A stretch of 46,472 nt of DNA from Candidatus Omnitrophota bacterium (GCA_026416665.1 JAOAET010000031.1:1-46472), one strand, 5' to 3'; shown: positions 34,232 to 42,103, numbered from the stretch's first letter. Translations and numbers: made by a program. The notes: generated by a model from the sequence alone, not told the origin.

Positions 34232-35440
34232 ATGTTTGATATTGGTATTGGGTCAAGTACTGAAAACAATTCATATTTTGCTGCTCAAGAAGCAATTCGT
34301 AATGCAAAAAGGTCTCTTAAGAATGCTTCGAGTATAAATTTAGGTATTGTTTTTCATACTCTAGACTTTTCTGCTAGCGCTGTTGCAAAAGCAATTACTG
34401 AGAGTTTACCTTATACTCAGCTTGTTGGTGCAAATGGCCCTGCAATTATTTACGAAAAAGGCATTTTTAGACATGGCATAGTAATAATGCTTGTTGGTTT
34501 TCCTGAAACCGTGCATTGTTCTTCTGCTGTAGAAAAAAACCTACGTACTCAGAACTCCCATCTATCTGGTAAAGAATTGGCGACAAAACTACTGTATGGC
34601 TTTAAGAGTTCTCAACGAGTTTTTGGATTATTCTTTTTTAATTTATTAGGTGAAGAAAAAAGAAATTTTATTGTGGGACTACAAGAAAATCTTGGTAGAG
34701 GGTTTCCTTCTTTAAGTATAACCGCAAACTCTTCCTTCGATAGCTCTAAAACAACTATCTATTGTAACTCTGAGGCTTTGGTAGACAGTTGTGTGGGTAC
34801 ATTATGGGGTGGGAAAGTATCTGTTGGATTAGGTATAGGTTGCGGTTGGAAACCCATTGGTAAACCTCATCAGATTACCGACGCAAGTGGTACAGTAGTT
34901 GTTGCCATAGATGATAAACCTGCTATTTCTCTGTATGAGGAATATCTGGGTTTATCCAGAAATAAAATAATTGAAAATATTCGTAAGTTTTCTGCCATCT
35001 ATCCATTAAGATTCGGATATAACGACTCTAATTATCTGTTGAGTTCGGTTATTTCGGCAGACCAAAATGGAGCATTACTTTGTCAGAGAAATGTTGAAAA
35101 AGGAATGACTGTCCGTTTAATGATTGCGACAAAAGAAACTCTTCTTGAAGCAACCGAGTCTGCCATACAAGAAATTCAGGAAAGTATAAAAAGTCGTGCT
35201 TCTTCTTTGGAAAAAAGTATACCGTCACGTTTTGGACTTGTATTTAGCGCTTTTAACCGCTATCATATACTAAAGGGTGATTTTCAAAAAGAAGTTACCT
35301 TGATAAATAAATATCTACCTTCAATGCCTTTTATCGGGTTGTGCACCGAAACACTTATGGTTTCCTCATTTCAAAGCACTTCTTATGGACAAACACAGTT
35401 TTACAATCATGATTTTGCTTTACTGGTAGTGGAAGGTTAG
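34232..35440 (+). CDS. FIST-domain sensory protein
   Basis: This 402-residue cytoplasmic protein shows a FIST N domain (~15-220; KNASSINLGIVFHTLDFSASAVAKAI, then TQLVGANGPAIIYEKGIF and GVIVIML-like GIVIMLVGF) and a FIST C domain (~225-400; QITDASGTVVVAIDDKPAISLYEEYLG, then MPFIGLCTETLMVSSFQSTSYGQTQFYNHDF). FIST proteins are intracellular sensors, often next to kinases or cyclases, thought to bind small ligands such as amino acids. There are no membrane segments. The stop is 4 nt before the kinase gene, so it is a direct partner. It may report a ligand to that kinase (inference). Confidence 0.9.
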   Translation: MFDIGIGSSTENNSYFAAQEAIRNAKRSLKNASSINLGIVFHTLDFSASAVAKAITESLPYTQLVGANGPAIIYEKGIFRHGIVIMLVGFPETVHCSSAVEKNLRTQNSHLSGKELATKLLYGFKSSQRVFGLFFFNLLGEEKRNFIVGLQENLGRGFPSLSITANSSFDSSKTTIYCNSEALVDSCVGTLWGGKVSVGLGIGCGWKPIGKPHQITDASGTVVVAIDDKPAISLYEEYLGLSRNKIIENIRKFSAIYPLRFGYNDSNYLLSSVISADQNGALLCQRNVEKGMTVRLMIATKETLLEATESAIQEIQESIKSRASSLEKSIPSRFGLVFSAFNRYHILKGDFQKEVTLINKYLPSMPFIGLCTETLMVSSFQSTSYGQTQFYNHDFALLVVEG

Positions 35441-35444
35441 TAAA

Positions 35445-36917
35445 ATGTTCTATTTTAATTTATTTTTTATTTTATTGTTAAGTGCAATCTTCGTCTTAGT
35501 ATACCTTGTTATTAAAAAAGATTCACTTATCAAAACATTAAGAGATGAAGTATCCTATTTAAAGCAAGCGCTTGACGAACTTGATGAACAAGCAAAACTT
35601 ATAGTAAGAACCGACCTTGAATTAAACAAGGCCCAGGAAGAAATTGAGCGTAAAATAAATGTTCTTTACAGCATCCATCGTCTTTCCCAGAATTTAAGTT
35701 CTACGCTTGAAGAAGAGCAAATCTTTAAAAAAATATCCTTCCAAGATATAGAAAATTTAGGATTTGATAAAGCAGCCATTGCGTTTTTTTCACCTTCTTT
35801 CTCAAATATTATTTTGCGTACAGTCTTTGGTTATGCTGGTGAAGAGATAGAGAATATAAAAAAATTTATTGACCAAAATATTGCGATATTCACTGAACAG
35901 TTAAGCAATCATAAAATACTATCTTCTTTTAAACCTGATAATATTATATTTGCCGAAACAATGCGTCAGGTTTTTGGAGTAAAGAAATTCATCTGTAGCC
36001 CTATACCCACCAAAGAAGGAACCGGAGGAATATTTTTTGGGGGAACTGTTAAAGAAAATAATTCACTCTCTGAAGCTGATATAGAAATTATTACCATTGT
36101 TTCCCATCAGATAGGACAAGCAGTAGATAATGCTCGGTTATTTGAAAAAACCTGGCATGCACAACAAGCCCTTGAACGGCGAGTAGAAGAAAGAACAAAA
36201 GAACTTTCCCGAGCTTTGGAACAGGTAAAAACTATTAACCAACGGAAAAGCGAATTTGTTTCCAATGTATCTCACGAGTTAAGAACCCCTCTTACCTCTA
36301 TCAAGGGATATGCTTCTATACTTTTATCCGGTAAACTAGGTGTGCTTCCAGAAGAAGTATCAAAACGCCTAGAAAAAATAAATAAGCACTCAGATGAACT
36401 GGTTGCTTTTATAAATGATTTGTTAGACATTTCGCGAATCGAATCGGGAAAAGCAGAGTTAAGATTAGCACCTTATCAGTTAAAAAGTATCATTGAAGAA
36501 GTAGTTGACCTTCTACAACCCCAGTGCAAAGAAAAAAATATTACTTTAAAAACCGAATTTGACCAACTTCCTTTAGTTCTTATTGACCACAGTCAAATTA
36601 AGCGAGTATTCATTAATCTGATAAATAACGCAATTAAGTATACAAACCAAGGTAGCGTTACCGTTCGTGCATACCTACAGGAATCAATGGTTCAAGTAGA
36701 TATTCAAGATACAGGATGTGGTATCCCGGAATATGCTTTAAACAAATTATTTGTAGAATTCTATCGGGTAGATAGTGCGGTTAACCAAGAAGTTAAAGGC
36801 ACAGGGCTTGGTCTTGCTTTAGTAAAACATATTGTTGAGGCACACAAAGGAAAAATTTGGGTAAAAAGTAAACTTGGTGAAGGCTCTACCTTTAGTTTTA
36901 CTCTACCAGTTGCCTAA
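35445..36917 (+). CDS. Membrane-anchored GAF sensor histidine kinase
   Basis: This 490-residue protein has one N-terminal TM segment (NLFFILLLSAIFVLVYLVI). A coiled-coil follows, then a GAF-like domain (~65-230, INVLYSIHRLSQNLSSTLEEEQIF to ADIEIITIVSHQIGQAVDNARLFE). Next is a second coiled-coil and a HisKA domain with FVSNVSHELRTPLTSIKG (phospho-acceptor His in HELRTP). The HATPase domain is at ~370-490 with N-box NLINNAIKYTN, G1 DTGCGIPE and G2 GTGLGLALVKH. It phosphorylates a receiver, most plausibly the REC-GGDEF protein encoded next, 20 nt away. Input may come from the FIST protein or from a GAF ligand. Confidence 0.93.
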   Translation: MFYFNLFFILLLSAIFVLVYLVIKKDSLIKTLRDEVSYLKQALDELDEQAKLIVRTDLELNKAQEEIERKINVLYSIHRLSQNLSSTLEEEQIFKKISFQDIENLGFDKAAIAFFSPSFSNIILRTVFGYAGEEIENIKKFIDQNIAIFTEQLSNHKILSSFKPDNIIFAETMRQVFGVKKFICSPIPTKEGTGGIFFGGTVKENNSLSEADIEIITIVSHQIGQAVDNARLFEKTWHAQQALERRVEERTKELSRALEQVKTINQRKSEFVSNVSHELRTPLTSIKGYASILLSGKLGVLPEEVSKRLEKINKHSDELVAFINDLLDISRIESGKAELRLAPYQLKSIIEEVVDLLQPQCKEKNITLKTEFDQLPLVLIDHSQIKRVFINLINNAIKYTNQGSVTVRAYLQESMVQVDIQDTGCGIPEYALNKLFVEFYRVDSAVNQEVKGTGLGLALVKHIVEAHKGKIWVKSKLGEGSTFSFTLPVA

Positions 36918-36936
36918 ATAAAAAAGAGGTGATTTT

Positions 36937-37869
36937 ATGACACTTAAAATACTTGTTGTTGATGACGACCCAGATATCCGTGATGTCTTAAGGATTACAC
37001 TTGAGAGTGAAAAATACGAGGTATTTGAGGCAGAAAATGGCGAAGAAGGAATAAAAATGATCTCTGAGAAAAATCCTGATTTAGTTCTGGTGGACTATAA
37101 AATGCCAAAGATGGACGGTAGAGAAGTATGTTCTTACATTAAAAGAGATATTCTACTTAGGCATCTGCCGGTTATTATGGTAACGGGAAAAGGTGAGATT
37201 GTAGACAGAGTAGAAGGTATTGATGCTGGTGCAGACGATTATATTGTCAAACCTTTTGAACCTGAAGAATTGCTTGCTCGCATACGAATGGTGCTAAGGC
37301 GTTCCTCAATTGACTTAGAAGCAAATCCCTTAACGCGCCTTCCAGGAAATGTTTCTATAACCAATGAATTAAATTCACGGCTTAAAAGTGGCCAACTCTT
37401 TGCTGTCTGTTACCTTGATTTAGATAAATTTAAAGCCTATAACGATACTTATGGATTTAGTCATGGGGATGAAGTAATTAAGGAAACTGCCCGCATATTA
37501 TTGTCCTGCACTAAAGAATTTGGTAATCCTAATGACTTTGTTGGACATATAGGTGGAGATGATTTTGTAATTGTAACTACTCCTGACAAAGCAGAGACTA
37601 TTTGTTCTTTTATTATTAAAAAGTTTGATGAGATTATTCCTTCTTTTTATAACGAGACGGATAGAAGAAATGGATATATTATTGCGCGTGACCGACAAGG
37701 AGTGGAACGACAATTTCCTTTACTTTCTATCTCCATAGGTGTAGTAACTAATGAATTCCGCAAGATAGAACACGTCGCCCAAATAGGAGAAATTGGTGCA
37801 GAATTAAAAGCCTACGCCAAAAGCTTGAAAAAGAGTAATTACGTTATTGACAAACGACGGCAGGACTGA
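36937..37869 (+). CDS. REC-GGDEF response regulator, diguanylate cyclase
   Basis: This 310-residue protein has a REC domain (1-122; acidic pocket DDDP, phospho-acceptor D53 in LVLVDYKMPKMDG, then MVTG and K105 in IVKPFEP). A GGDEF-type domain (~140-305) follows. It keeps the metal Asp in YLDLDKFKAYND and the signature at 206-210 as GGDDF, a permitted variant that may lower activity. No RxxD inhibitory site lies at the usual place, so product inhibition should be weak. The expected output is c-di-GMP on phosphorylation by the adjacent kinase. The PilZ gene and the GEMM riboswitch show that the signal is read in this organism. A GAGGTG ribosome-binding site precedes the ATG. Confidence 0.92.
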   Translation: MTLKILVVDDDPDIRDVLRITLESEKYEVFEAENGEEGIKMISEKNPDLVLVDYKMPKMDGREVCSYIKRDILLRHLPVIMVTGKGEIVDRVEGIDAGADDYIVKPFEPEELLARIRMVLRRSSIDLEANPLTRLPGNVSITNELNSRLKSGQLFAVCYLDLDKFKAYNDTYGFSHGDEVIKETARILLSCTKEFGNPNDFVGHIGGDDFVIVTTPDKAETICSFIIKKFDEIIPSFYNETDRRNGYIIARDRQGVERQFPLLSISIGVVTNEFRKIEHVAQIGEIGAELKAYAKSLKKSNYVIDKRRQD

Positions 37870-37899
37870 TTGTTTATTAAAAAAATCAGTCGTTTTGTT
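37864..37899 (+). terminator. Rho-independent terminator of the signalling operon
   Basis: GACTGATT (37864-37871) pairs with AATCAGTC (37884-37891), followed by GTTTTGTTT. The stem overlaps the stop codon of the GGDEF gene. Confidence 0.75.
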
Positions 37900-38094
37900 T
37901 CTTGGCCTTGCCCTACCAGAAAAAGGTTTTCTTTGTTTGGTGTGAATTAATTTATGAATACCAAAAAGCTGCTTGTCATATGACCTACTTACTTTAATGC
38001 TACTACCAAAAGAAAAATTCGTCAAAAAATAGGCCTTGCAAAATTTCCGTCTTTAACCGAAGTTAAGAACCTTTGGGGGGTCAAATTTATATTA

Positions 38095-38182
38095 TGGTGC
38101 GAGGAGAGGGAGTTGAACCCTCACAGCTTATGCAGCCAACAGCCCCTCAAACTGTCGCGTCTGCCAATTCCGCCATCCTCGC
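38095..38182 (-). tRNA. tRNA-Leu (anticodon GAG)
   Basis: An 88-nt class II tRNA with acceptor GCGAGGA/TCCTCGC and an encoded CCA (38095-38097). The anticodon arm ACAGT-TTGAGGG-GCTGT gives GAG. It has a long variable arm and the T-loop GGG-TTCAACT-CCC. Confidence 0.96.
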
Positions 38183-38211
38183 AAATTTATCTGGTTTAAG
38201 CAAGCATAATT

Positions 38212-38240
38212 ATTCTAATATGCAAGTTGTGTTTAAGCAA
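38212..38240 (-). promoter_or_regulatory. Promoter of tRNA-Leu
   Basis: On the minus strand TTGCTT (38235-38240), 17-nt spacer, TAGAAT (38212-38217), 29 nt before the tRNA. Confidence 0.5.
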
Positions 38241-38381
38241 GAGTTTTGTAGGGTCGTTAAAAGAACGATAAACACAATTAAATTTCGTTTATTAAAAAAG
38301 TATTAGAAATTAAATCTTCATTGCAAAATGAGTTTAATCTAAAAACGTTTCTAAAGAAATGAAAAAGATAAAAAAATAAAT

Positions 38382-38410
38382 TTGCAAAATTATTAATTAT
38401 TAGGCATACT
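38382..38410 (+). promoter_or_regulatory. Promoter of the GEMM riboswitch transcript
   Basis: TTGCAA (38382-38387), a 17-nt spacer and CATACT (38405-38410). Transcription would begin near 38417, shortly before the aptamer at 38435. Confidence 0.6.
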
Positions 38411-38434
38411 TTAGATAGAAAAAATTTGCTCTAA

Positions 38435-38520
38435 CCTTTTGAAAAAGGCAAACTAGCAGTAATGCTAGGGCGCAAAGCCACCGGTCCATTATTAATAAGG
38501 ACAGCGGGGCTGCCAGAAGG
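38435..38520 (+). promoter_or_regulatory. c-di-GMP-I (GEMM) riboswitch aptamer
   Basis: All parts of the class are present. GGCA (38447-38450) pairs with TGCC (38511-38514). CCTT pairs with AAGG as the outer helix. AAAC leads to P2 CTAGCA/TGCTAG, capped by a GTAA (GNRA) tetraloop, followed by GGGCGCAAAGCCACCGG and P3 GTCC/GGAC. GCGGGGCTGCC closes the fold. The GNRA loop and the GCGCAAAGCC strand are the known tertiary and ligand contacts. It controls the exported transglycosylase-like gene at 38610. Confidence 0.9.
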
Positions 38521-38524
38521 ACTT

Positions 38525-38552
38525 AACCCTAAGCAAACTGCTTGGGGTTTTT
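38525..38552 (+). terminator. First terminator of the GEMM expression platform
   Basis: AACCCTAAGCA (38525-38535) pairs over 11 bp (one G-U) with TGCTTGGGGTT (38539-38549) around a 3-nt loop, then T-rich sequence. It begins only 4 nt after the aptamer. Confidence 0.8.
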
Positions 38553-38557
38553 AATTT

Positions 38558-38598
38558 ACCCAGGGTTTGTCTTTTTCAAGGCAAACCCTGGGTTTTTT
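38558..38598 (+). terminator. Second terminator, just before the start codon
   Basis: ACCCAGGGTTTG (38558-38569) pairs with CAAACCCTGGGT (38582-38593), followed by TTTTTT (38593-38598), 11 nt before the ATG at 38610. Two strong terminators in a row after one aptamer suggest very tight repression of the gene. Confidence 0.8.
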
Positions 38599-38609
38599 AT
38601 GGAAATTTT

Positions 38610-39167
38610 ATGGAAACAATCAAACTATCCAAAATATTTTTAATTATAACCTTTTTAATAACAATAAGTTTTACTTCTATTGCTGGCGAAAACACTTCAT
38701 TTACGTCAACAATACCATTAATAAACTTTGAGTTTAAATATTGCAGTTCTAACCTTTGGAAGTATCTGCGGTTGGGGTTAAATTATTTGGAAAGTCCCAA
38801 CCCACTAAAACCGCCTGAAGAAACCAGCCCGAAATATCTTCATCCTGATAAATGTGGGTTCGGTGCATACGGATTTACACCTGAAGCTTACGAAGACGTC
38901 CAACGACTTTATCCCTTCTTTCGAAATATCTGTTGGCAACAGATTCTGGAATCTTCTCAACTCTACGAACTGGCTAATCAAGCATATGCTGACTGGTTAC
39001 TGGGGCAGTTAAAATTTTATCTAAAAGAAGGTGCTTCTTGGCAAGAAATATTTGACCTATTACATCAAGTTTGGAATGTAGGTCTATCGGGATTTAAAAA
39101 TGGCAAGATTCCCGTTTCATCACGTTTTAAGAGAGCGGAAGAATTCAAAAAGATGTTTTATCTTTGA
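38610..39167 (+). CDS. Exported lytic transglycosylase-like (lysozyme-fold) protein
   Basis: This 185-residue protein has a signal peptide (KIFLIITFLITISFTSIAGE). After it, ESPNPLKPPEE is followed by GFGAYGFTPEAYEDV. The spacing matches the SLT pattern ES-x-NP ... G-A-x-G, in which the Glu (here E61) is the catalytic acid. A later LLHQVWNVGLSGFKNGKIP resembles the SLT motif AYNAGxxxVxxG. The remaining helices fit a small lysozyme fold. The likely role is local peptidoglycan cleavage, possibly to insert or remodel an envelope machine. Its leader is a c-di-GMP riboswitch with two terminators, so expression follows the c-di-GMP level. It overlaps the convergent SET gene by 10 nt at the 3' end. 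There is no strong ribosome-binding site. The fold call is by motif only. Confidence 0.65.
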   Translation: METIKLSKIFLIITFLITISFTSIAGENTSFTSTIPLINFEFKYCSSNLWKYLRLGLNYLESPNPLKPPEETSPKYLHPDKCGFGAYGFTPEAYEDVQRLYPFFRNICWQQILESSQLYELANQAYADWLLGQLKFYLKEGASWQEIFDLLHQVWNVGLSGFKNGKIPVSSRFKRAEEFKKMFYL

Positions 39168-39694
39168 CTTCTCTTTTTTCTTTGCTGGTCTATCTTGTGC
39201 TGCACATACCAAGAAAAATACCCTCGGTATTTTCTCTGCAATGAAGGGTTTTGCCAATCGCGGGTAGTAATAATTTTCCGACAATTCGGCAATCCGCATT
39301 GACAGCGAAAAGAGTAATTGAAATCCGCGTCAGTCATACAATAATCATAGGTAATTTCTTCTCCTGGCTTAATTCTTCTCATTGCCACCATCATAATGTG
39401 GCCTTTGATACCCGCATTCGGCTGACAACTATGGTTAAAAAAATCGTCATCCTCCAATACCCCTTTTGGCGAAGAAACCAAATAAAATCCTTTAGCAATC
39501 TTGGTGGCATAATCATCAATATCAGGAAACTCTTTTTTCTTTAATTGTCGAAATTGTCCTTCTGTAATAATATGACCACCCCAGATGGCAATTATCTCAT
39601 CTTTTTTAATAGTAGATTTAGCAAACACCCCTCTTCGGTCAATCCCTGACCTGCGTACCTCTACTTTCGGACTAAGATAGGAATGTCTAATCAT
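39158..39694 (-). CDS. SET-domain protein lysine methyltransferase
   Basis: This 178-residue stand-alone SET protein has the full motif set. GIDRRGVFAKSTIKKDEII is the first strand pair, DDFFNHSCQPNA holds the NHSCxPN motif for SAM and lysine, and RIKPGEEITYDY holds the catalytic Tyr region. CQCGLPNCR is the post-SET zinc cysteine cluster. It should methylate a lysine on a protein using S-adenosylmethionine. It is the last gene of the polyamine operon, overlapping the saccharopine-dehydrogenase-like gene by 8 nt. Bacterial SET genes are uncommon outside Chlamydiae and a few others. A polyamine operon is an unusual home and suggests a shared use of SAM-related chemistry or co-transfer. The substrate is unknown. 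Confidence 0.9.
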   Translation of the reverse strand: MIRHSYLSPKVEVRRSGIDRRGVFAKSTIKKDEIIAIWGGHIITEGQFRQLKKKEFPDIDDYATKIAKGFYLVSSPKGVLEDDDFFNHSCQPNAGIKGHIMMVAMRRIKPGEEITYDYCMTDADFNYSFRCQCGLPNCRKIITTRDWQNPSLQRKYRGYFSWYVQHKIDQQRKKRSQR

Positions 39695-40682
39695 TTTTTA
39701 CTATAATTTTCTTTTCTCTTACTCCCTGCAGAAGTTGACTAAAAAATATCTTATCTTGCCCAAGGTCTTCCATAAACAAAAGTCCTCGCTTATTAATATC
39801 TCCTCTTAAAAATAATTCTGCAACCACTGCTGGGACACTGGCAGTAATTTTTTGCATAGAATTAAGTTTCTCTTTTGCTGAACTTTTTGCCTTTATTAAC
39901 CAGCGCCAAGTAATTTTGCTGTTTTTGAAAATAATTTCTGCGAAAGTTATATTAGTGAACATCTTTCTTTCTAACAAGAATTTTGTATAAAACAAATTCT
40001 TGCCTGATAACAAACCATAATTTTTTAAAAAAAGAAAAAATTCTCTAAATCCTTTCGGCCGCACAACCCGAACTGTGCAGTTTTTTAGTTTAAATTTATC
40101 TAAAATATTTTCAAAACCGCTTGCTACATAGTAACTTTCCGCATCTATACCAAAAAACCTCTCTGGTTGATATCCTCCAAAAGCAGGAAAAAGTTTTTTC
40201 TTTGCCCCAACAACCTGCCAAGAAGACAACCCATGTTCAGCAACGATATCCTCAAAACACCACAAGAACGGATAGTAAAATCTTCTTGGGGAAAGTGACC
40301 CCGCTTTTACTTCTACTTCTTCTATCTGGGGATGCTTATTAAATTCTCTACCCAAAATGCAATTGACTAATCCTGGCGAGAAACCACAGCCTGGGATAAC
40401 CATAATATCTGATTTATTAATTTTATCGCGGTGCTTTAGGTAAAACGGCGGGTCAATATCCGAGATATCAATTAGATGTTTTTTATAAAACAGTGCTAAT
40501 CTTAAACACTTCTGCCCCAAAGCAGATGGTAAGGCCCCGATTAACAAATCGCAATATTTTGCCTGGCTGTCTTTACAGATAAAGAAAACTTTTTTGATTA
40601 TCTTATTTCTGTCCAAGTAAAATTTTACTGCTTGGGCAATCCTGCCACAACCCATAATACCTACCACAAAATTTTTTGCCAT
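39687..40682 (-). CDS. Saccharopine-dehydrogenase-family protein
   Basis: This 331-residue protein begins KNFVVGIMGCGRIAQAVKFYL, an N-terminal Rossmann NAD(P) motif (GxGxIAxxV). The strand CDLLIGALPSALG and the later HLIDISD follow, and VIPGCGFSPGLVNCIL matches the saccharopine dehydrogenase family loop (PGxGxxPGL). A helical C-terminal domain follows. In bacteria this family includes saccharopine, carboxynorspermidine and carboxyspermidine dehydrogenases. Placed 9 nt after speE, a role in a spermidine-related reductive step is the best guess. The usual carboxy(nor)spermidine route does not need SpeD/SpeE, so both may coexist or this enzyme may have another amine substrate. Confidence 0.8.
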   Translation of the reverse strand: MAKNFVVGIMGCGRIAQAVKFYLDRNKIIKKVFFICKDSQAKYCDLLIGALPSALGQKCLRLALFYKKHLIDISDIDPPFYLKHRDKINKSDIMVIPGCGFSPGLVNCILGREFNKHPQIEEVEVKAGSLSPRRFYYPFLWCFEDIVAEHGLSSWQVVGAKKKLFPAFGGYQPERFFGIDAESYYVASGFENILDKFKLKNCTVRVVRPKGFREFFLFLKNYGLLSGKNLFYTKFLLERKMFTNITFAEIIFKNSKITWRWLIKAKSSAKEKLNSMQKITASVPAVVAELFLRGDINKRGLLFMEDLGQDKIFFSQLLQGVREKKIIVKND

Positions 40683-40691
40683 ATTAGTTGT

Positions 40692-41585
40692 TTAAATTTG
40701 CCAAAGTTTGGGCATAACCATACTCGCCAGATGTATGGCAGGTGTATAGTACTTAAGCCCTTTAGCCTTTTTGCCCAGACGTTGACAGAGGCGTTGTTTG
40801 ATGACTAATTCTTTAAGAGAGGTGGGGTTAATTTTTTTGGATGCCATCATAAAACAATATTCACAACCGCAACTATAAGAAGGCATAGCCAAACGAACTG
40901 GTTTTACATACTTAAACAACTTCTGTAATTTTTTTGCGGTTGGCTTTATAATAAGGTCAAAATCTAAAAAAGGCCCTAATTGAAACATCGCAATTCCATT
41001 TTCAGTTAGCGCCTCATAGACCAGTTTATAGAAAGGCGCCTCAAATAAAACTTTTCCTGGGCCAACTGGGTCAGTTGAATCAACTACAATAATATCAAAA
41101 AAGTTTTTGTATTCTTTGATAAATTTTCTACCATCTTCTATAAAGACTTTTACCCGCTTGTTGGAAAAACTATTTTGCGCAATAAAATTAAGATGCCTTT
41201 TAGCAATGCCCACAACCTCCTTATCAATATCTACAAAATAGATTTCCTTAAGAGGATGTTTAAGCGCTTCACGCAATACCCCGCCGTCGCCACCACCAAT
41301 AACCAGCATCCTTTGCGGATTAGGATGGCTAAGGAGAGGTGGATGTGTAATCATTTCGTGATAAATAAATTCGTCTTTCTCTGAAAGTTGTATAATTCCA
41401 TCTAAGGCAAGCATTCGGCCGAACCCGGGGCTTTTGAAAACTTCTATGTTCTGATATTGACTCCTGCCAGAAAAAATCCGTTCTGTTACTCGGAAGGCAT
41501 CAGTTTTACAACGCCGAACACCGGGAAAAGAGGTTTCTACAAACCACTCGCGTTTATCCAAGAATAATCCTTTATCATTACTCAT
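40692..41585 (-). CDS. speE: Spermidine synthase-like aminopropyltransferase
   Basis: This 297-residue protein starts at the ATG at 41585, which overlaps the speD stop by 8 nt. A longer start at 41612 would overlap more. It has the SpeE hallmarks: FGRMLALDGIIQLSEKDEFIYHEM, the SAM-type loop VIGGGDGGVLREALKH, FVDIDKEV, and the catalytic Asp in VDSTDPVGPGKVLF. The C-terminus includes a cysteine-rich PSYSCGCEYCFMMASK in place of the usual PSGxWSF. It transfers aminopropyl from decarboxylated SAM to putrescine or a similar diamine. The preceding gene makes that donor. Substrate range cannot be read from the sequence. Confidence 0.92.
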   Translation of the reverse strand: MSNDKGLFLDKREWFVETSFPGVRRCKTDAFRVTERIFSGRSQYQNIEVFKSPGFGRMLALDGIIQLSEKDEFIYHEMITHPPLLSHPNPQRMLVIGGGDGGVLREALKHPLKEIYFVDIDKEVVGIAKRHLNFIAQNSFSNKRVKVFIEDGRKFIKEYKNFFDIIVVDSTDPVGPGKVLFEAPFYKLVYEALTENGIAMFQLGPFLDFDLIIKPTAKKLQKLFKYVKPVRLAMPSYSCGCEYCFMMASKKINPTSLKELVIKQRLCQRLGKKAKGLKYYTPAIHLASMVMPKLWQI

Positions 41586-41982
41586 AGTAGCCTCTATCAA
41601 TCTCTTGGACACGCACCTTGGCAGGAAGAAATTTGCGCTTAAGATATTCTAATGCTTTATGTGGTTGGGTCTGTGGGCCACAGGTGAAAAGGTCTACAGC
41701 AATATAATCATGCTCAGGCCAAGTGTGAATAGATATGTGCGACTCAGCTAATACCAAAACCCCAGTAATGCCTTGACCCGGAAATTTGTAGATACACGCC
41801 TTAAGAGGAGTGTTATTTGCAGCATACGCTGCTTCATAAAGTATTTCTTCTAACTGTTCAGGGTCTTCTACAAAATGTTTTGGTGAAATAAAATCCGCAA
41901 TCAAGTGAACAGAATGCAACTTGGTTGCTCTGATATTCTCTTTGCGAATAATATCTTTATTTAGCAGTTCCTTCGTCGGCAT
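41578..41982 (-). CDS. speD: S-adenosylmethionine decarboxylase proenzyme
   Basis: This 134-residue class Ib bacterial SAM decarboxylase has the self-cleavage pair E80-S81 in LAESHISIHTWPE, where Ser becomes the pyruvoyl group. H86 in that motif and C101 in DLFTCGP are the other known catalytic residues. The N-terminal KLHSVHLIADF strand is typical. The length fits the SpeH family. It provides decarboxylated SAM for the overlapping speE. A TTGATT-16-TACAAT promoter and an AAGGAA ribosome-binding site precede it. Confidence 0.95.
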   Translation of the reverse strand: MPTKELLNKDIIRKENIRATKLHSVHLIADFISPKHFVEDPEQLEEILYEAAYAANNTPLKACIYKFPGQGITGVLVLAESHISIHTWPEHDYIAVDLFTCGPQTQPHKALEYLKRKFLPAKVRVQEIDRGYYE

Positions 41983-42018
41983 TCTTTTATTCCTTTAAAA
42001 AAATTTCCTCTTTAAATT

Positions 42019-42046
42019 ATTGTATAAAATTCTAAAAAAAAATCAA
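42019..42046 (-). promoter_or_regulatory. Promoter of the polyamine operon
   Basis: On the minus strand TTGATT (42041-42046), a 16-nt spacer and TACAAT (42019-42024), about 37 nt before the speD ATG. Confidence 0.6.
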
Positions 42047-42103
42047 TTTTTTTTATAAAAATTTTTCTTGGTGGATAATTCTCTAAAAATTTATAAAAAA
42101 ATT

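Noticed and set aside
38073-38306. A 77-codon plus-strand frame at 38073
   Set aside because: It lies over the minus-strand tRNA-Leu gene. Its peptide (GEGVEPSQLMQPTAPQTV) is the typical shadow translation of a tRNA.
38599-38643. 14-codon leader frame beginning at the T-run of the second terminator
   Set aside because: It has no ribosome-binding site and overlaps the real start in another frame. There is no evidence that it is translated.
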